A stretch of 64,000 nucleotides of DNA from Oikopleura dioica (taxonomy: Eukaryota; Chordata; Appendicularia; Copelata; Oikopleuridae), in assembly GCA_907165135.1 (NCBI GenBank), contig OU015567.1:6329001-6393000 (forward strand). Reading direction: 5' to 3'. A program made the translations under genes and the position numbers. This document shows positions 59,520-64,000 of this stretch, piece by piece (position 1 is the first letter of the stretch; the number at the start of each line of letters is the position of its first letter). The notes under the pieces are model-generated. The model ran no database searches. It saw only the letters and a program-made list of their open reading frames with translations, and had not been told where the DNA came from.

Positions 59520-59766
59520 ACGAATTTTTCATACTCCTGCAGTCCTCATGCTTATTTTTATCAATCCCTCTGAAAAACATCGTTAGGATTTGTAAATTTA
59601 TAACTGAAAAATCTGATGCATTCAAACTGAAAAACAATCTACACTGCTTATTTTATTTTGACCACACTAAAATTATACTGACAAATTCAGAAATAAAAGC
59701 TTACGGTTATAGAAGATGTTAACATTTGTAAAAGTTTTAGACAGTATTGAGAAAGTCTACTTATTC

Positions 59767-62046
59767 ATGATGAGGTCGGTCGAGTCGTACACAGAGATCG
59801 AAAAGCGACTTGAAGAAATATCTGCTCTTGAAAATCATGACACCATTACCCATCGGAATATGCTGTTCATCACGAAACACGAAAAAGAAAAGCCTGGAAG
59901 GATGAGAATCGTTCAAGATACAAGCTACTGGTTTTGGTATCCGGATGGTCTTCGAAAATACAAGGTCGGTTTCTTCCATGTTTTCGCTTTTGCTGAGACT
60001 TTTTAGGTTGGCCCGATTCAAGACGAAAACCAGCCAGAAGACGTCAAATCGAACGAGTGTCCAATCGGCCTCCAGTGCCGCGATCCGGCTTGCGCTGCTC
60101 GAGGAGTCATTTACGTCACTGATGCTGATTTGAGGGGCAAAAAGAGGACTTACGACAAAGTTGGAAACTACTACCATTCATCCGACTGCGACATCGACCA
60201 GACGTACCCAAAGCGCTCGCTCTTTGAGTGCTACTCACGAGTCAGCATTAGTGGCGATCATTCTTGCAAAGCAATCAAGATCAAAGACGGATTGACCGAC
60301 GTGGTACGAGATCATGTCTTGGCGCGTGAGAAGATGCCCGATCTTCCCGAAAAAGACGAATTCGGCTATCAAATATTTCATTCGATCGAAGACAAAGTTT
60401 ATGAAATGTTCGAATGCGAAAACTGGGAAATACTGAGACGCAAGAAGCTTTATGAAATAGGGAAGGATTATAAATTTGTAGATTTTCTTTTGGCAAAACA
60501 ATTGTTTTCATCTTGAATCAAAAACGTTTGGAATCCTCAAAAGGCTTCGACAGAATGGAAATCGGACGAATTTGCAAAGTTCAACTAAAGCGACTTGAGT
60601 TTCAGCAAACGAAAAAAATCTGCTATGAAAATATGCGCGAATGTATGCCAGGAGTGTCTGATCTTCCAGAAGACTCGCCTTTTTTCAAGATCGAGGAACT
60701 ACCTCTTGGTGCTAGCCTAGGTCTCGAAATCCGGGTGCTTTCGCTGTGGCGGGAAAGTGGTGGCGCGCGCACTGCCGCGGCGGGAGCGGAGGAGAAAAAA
60801 TGCCGCACAAACGCGCTCGAGGCAGATTTTCTCACTTTCAGCTTTCAGCGGGCGGGCGCCCAAACATGCAAATAGGGCGCGATTCGCGCGCTTTCCTGGG
60901 GCAAGGGTTTTTTAGGAACGCGAGAGCCCCTATTTCTCATTCCCAGCTGGTCGAAATATAACGTAGTGTTCTTATCATTTTTATATGAATACCGTATTCG
61001 GAATACGTCATTTAACCTGCTGATTGAATATTGAAAATGATTTGGCAAAAAACTTCAATATTGAAAACTCAAAATAAATTTTTCGAAGAGGTAAATCATA
61101 TAGTCTATATGATATAGAGCACGCCTTACCGTGTCATTAATTTTTCGAAATGTTGTTTATCAGACACTTTTCTTGCGGCCCCCGATAGATAAATTTTCCA
61201 GATTCTTCCTCTCGTGCAAAATCGTCAGATAAGAGAGTGAAACTGACAGCGCACTGCGCAGGGAGGCAAAAAAGCATTAGGGCGCGCCATAATCTCAGTG
61301 GGTGCTTACTATGACCCAGTACTCGGAATCAGATGCAAATAACACCGGGTGATTAACAAAAAAGAGGTTCCCGAAGTAGTAGGTTCATTTTCGCTAAGAT
61401 TTTTTGAGAAGAAAAATTAGCAGGTGACCTGGAAAACTTGGGTGAAAAATCGCTCCATTTTAGAGGAATTCTTAAGCCTACCAATTCTTAAGCCTTCCGA
61501 TTCTTAAAACTTCCATAAGATTTTCAATAAGCTTAGTTAAATCTTAGAAGACTGAGCGCGCGGCTTGCCTTCTTAGCGCGCTACTCGCTGCCCGAGAACA
61601 CGACTCGCATCGCCCCGCGCGACTCCCCGCACAACCCCCTTCGCGCTAGGCACAAATCCCGCCGCGGCGAATTTTTCGGATCCGCCTCCGATTATTCGCG
61701 GCGAATTTTCGATTTCCTCCAGCGCGCGGAGGCAGCGAGGGCGCCATTAGTCTCCCGCCACAGCGAAAGCACCCGGATTTCGAGACCTAGGTGCTAGCTA
61801 CAGTAATGCAGAGCAAAGCGGCCAGAAAAAGAAAACTCAGAAGTCGAAGAAGTAAGCCAAATCGTTGTCATTTTTTATTTTAAAACTTTAAGAAAAACTG
61901 ATGAAGATCCAGCATGGAGACCAGGTTCTTCAAAAGCGAAAACGACCAAGAAGAAGAATGATCGGAAAAGAAAACAAGCTGACCGCGCGGATGAGGACTC
62001 GGCTGAGGAAGGAACTTCAAAGAAAGGAAAGCCAAAGAAAGCATAA
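59767..62046 (+). CDS. FLYWCH-like zinc-binding protein, copy 2, with an element behaving as an intron
   Basis: Tandem paralogue of the gene at 58312. It has the same order: YTEIEKRLEEIS, MLFITKHEKEKPGRMRIVQD, LQCRDPACAARG, VGNYYHSSDCD, IGRICKVQLKRLEFQ, EELPLGAS, then YSNAEQSGQKKKTQKSK and the basic tail DRKRKQADRADEDSAEEG ending at 62046. Intron 2 begins with GG (60461) where copy 1 has GA. Between EELPLGA and SYSNAEQ a 1074-bp element is inserted with an 8-bp duplication. Copy 1 has the uninterrupted sequence. Splicing from GT at 60709 to AG at 61790 restores the frame exactly. The downstream frame shows no decay, which argues that the gene still makes protein. Confidence 0.7.
60717..61790. 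mobile_element. 1074-bp element forming a precise GT-AG intron
   Basis: Terminal inverted repeats of 38 bases, identical, beginning CTAGGTCTCGAAATCCGGGT. Flanked by GTGCTAGC at 60709-60716 and 61791-61798. The left duplication begins with GT and the element ends in AG, so the intron 60709-61790 removes the element plus one duplicate. The ends are GC-rich with GCGCGC tracts; the centre is AT-rich. No transposase was found. Confidence 0.9.
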
Positions 62047-62346
62047 ACGAAGTTATCATTCTCCCGCAGTCGCTTATCGTTACTTTTATCAATTATTTAT
62101 CAATTGAAAAAATTACCTGCGAGAATCTCAATTACTGAATATCAAATATTTTCAAACTGCAAAAATGAATAAATTCAACAAGAATAAAATCCAATCGAAT
62201 AATTCACTTGATTTTAAAGCTTTTGAAAATATATATTATTAAAATTTGTACAGAAAGGCAGTAGAGGTCAATAATGCGCTATTATTGGAAGTATAAAATA
62301 AGAAAGAAAAGCTGAGTCGAGGATTGATAAATATGAATTGTTGGAT

Positions 62347-63989
62347 TTATAAGGCCAGGTCGTCGAGCGTGACCACGTGGTCGAGAAAGGCGTGTCTTTT
62401 CAGAACGCTGACAGAAGGTCGTACGTCGGGATTGAAGCTGAAGCATCTGAAGTATTATTTTTAGATGTTTTTCTTGGGGGTGGGCTTTACTTTTTGAGGA
62501 AGGTCTTTGCATTCTGCGCGAAAAAGGGGTATCCTGTGAATTCCATGATTTCGCCGTGATACTTCATCGGGTCATTCCTTTCTCGCAGCTGATAGAGGAT
62601 CGAGATGTCCTGGAGAATCTTGCCTCCTTTCGTCCACGGCAATTTACCGGTGATCATTTCCAATACGGTGCAGCCGATCGACCAAACGTCGCTTGACCTC
62701 CCATAGCCGGATTTTCTAAAAGTTTCCCGTCAAAAATCATTCGTGAAAGAGGACACTTACTCATGGACTTCTGGTGCAGCGTAGTGGAAAGTGCAGCCTT
62801 TGGCTCCTTGAGCAGGGGTTCCGATGTTTGTTTGCACATTCAAGTCGTCTGCGATTTGATGAGCGCTGCCGAAGTCACCGAGTTTGACATGGCTAAATTT
62901 AATTATTTCGAGTTTAGGCAAAATGATTTACTAGTATTGGCCTTGACGCTTGAGGAAGACATTGGAGGGCTTGATGTCTCTGTGGACCCAACTGTTTGTG
63001 TGCATGTATTCCACTGCATCCATTAGCTGGGTCGTGTAGGCAATGATCATCGTCGGCGAAATCCCGTTGCGCGCTTCTTTGTCCAGCGTCATTTCGCAGT
63101 ACTCGAACATCAGGAAGAAGGTGCGAAGATCGTTTTTAATCGAGTCAGAGTCTTCCTAAAGAATACAGTCAGACAACGTTTTTCGAGAGAACTTACATAA
63201 TATTGCCCGTAGTAGAGAACAATGTTTTTATGATGGAGCAGCTCGTTCGCCAGAATTTCTATGTAGAGATAGTGAGTCAGCTCCTCGATGGTTTTGTTGT
63301 GCTTCTTTATTTCCTTGATGACAACTTGATCACCGTTGTCACGACGAGTTCCAAGGTGAACCTTTCCAAACGCACCCTGTAATCAGTTTCAGACAGGCAA
63401 CTTTGCGTATTCTTACCTGTGCGATGTTGTCACGAATGATGACAAAGTCAAAGTTGATCTTCTTTCCGTTGTTCTCAGGGACATCATCGGAGTCTTCGTC
63501 CTCATCGTAATACTCCGTAAGAACGCGCCCAACAGTTTTCTTTTCTCTATCCTTTTCCGTCCTCGCTGTGTCTAATTTGACGGCGGACAAGCGGCATCTA
63601 TTCCTGAAAGACTTCTTGCCCTCGCCGCCCAGGTCAGTGCTAGCTTGGCTCAAGAGCTTTGGGCGGTTATCAACAGCCTTTGCTCCATCTCCAGTCTCTT
63701 TCTTTTTGTCGAACGCTTTCATAATCCTGTCGATGTGATCTCGATACATTTGCTCGTCCTGGCGCTTGAGCTTTTGCAAGAAGCTGTCATCAAGGTGTTT
63801 GTGTTCCAAGGTCGCTGGTCCGGTTCGAAGATTAGACTTGTACTGCTCCTCTGTCGCATAGGAGCGCATTTTCTTTGTTTCAAAAGTCGTCCAGTCGTAG
63901 AAGATTTCCAGCGCCAGTTTCTGATAAGATTGATAGAACGCGTGCTTCGAATTGAATTCGTTGATTGGCTTTCGCGTCAGTTTCTTCAT
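62347..63989 (-). CDS. MAP3K4: MAP3K4-like (STE11 family) protein kinase, 5' end beyond the window
   Basis: The C-terminal part of a MAP kinase kinase kinase. An N-terminal region (YQSYQKLALEIFYDWTTFET) and an acidic linker precede the kinase. The glycine loop is GAFGKVHLG, the ATP lysine is in QVVIKEIKKHN, the catalytic loop is WVHRDIKPSNVFL, then LGDFGSAHQIADD, GCTFHYAAPEVHE and DVWSIGCTVLEMITGKLPWT. It ends FNPDVRPSVSVLKRHAFLDH and stops at 62347. Features of the HRD-DFG-APE set are complete, so it should be active. MAP3K4 activates p38/JNK pathways through MKK3/6/4. Six short GT-AG introns. The ATG at 63989 may not be the true start, as family members are much longer. Confidence 0.8.
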
Positions 63990-64000
63990 TTCAGTGAAAT

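Overview
This window is nuclear DNA from a compact animal genome, most likely an appendicularian (larvacean) tunicate such as Oikopleura dioica or a close relative. The support is a metazoan gene set (engrailed, RagC, a voltage-gated proton channel, neuronal calcium sensor, ZNF385, MAP3K4, LONRF), introns mostly of 40-60 bp, same-strand gene pairs with tens of bases between stop and next splice acceptor (operon style, suggesting spliced-leader trans-splicing), and a few introns with G-only (GA/GG) donors. The species is inferred. All exon joins were made by eye.

Layout: 0.3-5.4 kb, minus: RagC GTPase, MOZART2-like and LONRF E3 ligase. 7.6-9.7 kb, minus: a PI3K-p85-like SH2 protein and a cytochrome b5 protein, then tRNA-Lys. 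10.4-17.9 kb: an intronless PIM-like kinase, an LRR-Ig membrane protein, a mini EGF membrane protein, a proton channel and a secreted vWA-like protein. 18-21 kb: a two-gene operon. 21.3-22.2 kb: engrailed. 22.2-30.8 kb: a giant tetraspan/repeat protein behind a small upstream cistron. 31-33.4 kb: ZNF385-like. 33.4-40.1 kb: gene-poor. 40.1-45.7 kb: a nuclear-type protein, a calcium sensor, an axonemal-type protein and a small membrane protein. 45.7-53.7 kb: a desert packed with inverted-repeat elements. 53.7-56.4 kb: trypsin-like protease. 58.3-62.0 kb: two tandem FLYWCH-like genes. 62.3 kb to the end: MAP3K4-like kinase, cut by the window edge.

The striking theme is mobile DNA. Eight short non-autonomous elements have terminal inverted repeats and exact 8-bp target duplications (hAT style). 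Four of them lie inside coding exons (RagC, p85-like SH2 domain, giant protein, second FLYWCH gene). In each case, deleting the element plus one target copy restores a continuous conserved reading frame, and the frame downstream is undecayed. In the FLYWCH copy the target duplication supplies GT and the element end supplies AG, so a canonical intron would restore the frame exactly, and the neighbouring paralogue shows the uninserted sequence. In the other three no register gives GT-AG. These are either very young disruptive alleles or sequences removed by non-canonical splicing or by DNA excision. This is the observation most worth testing.
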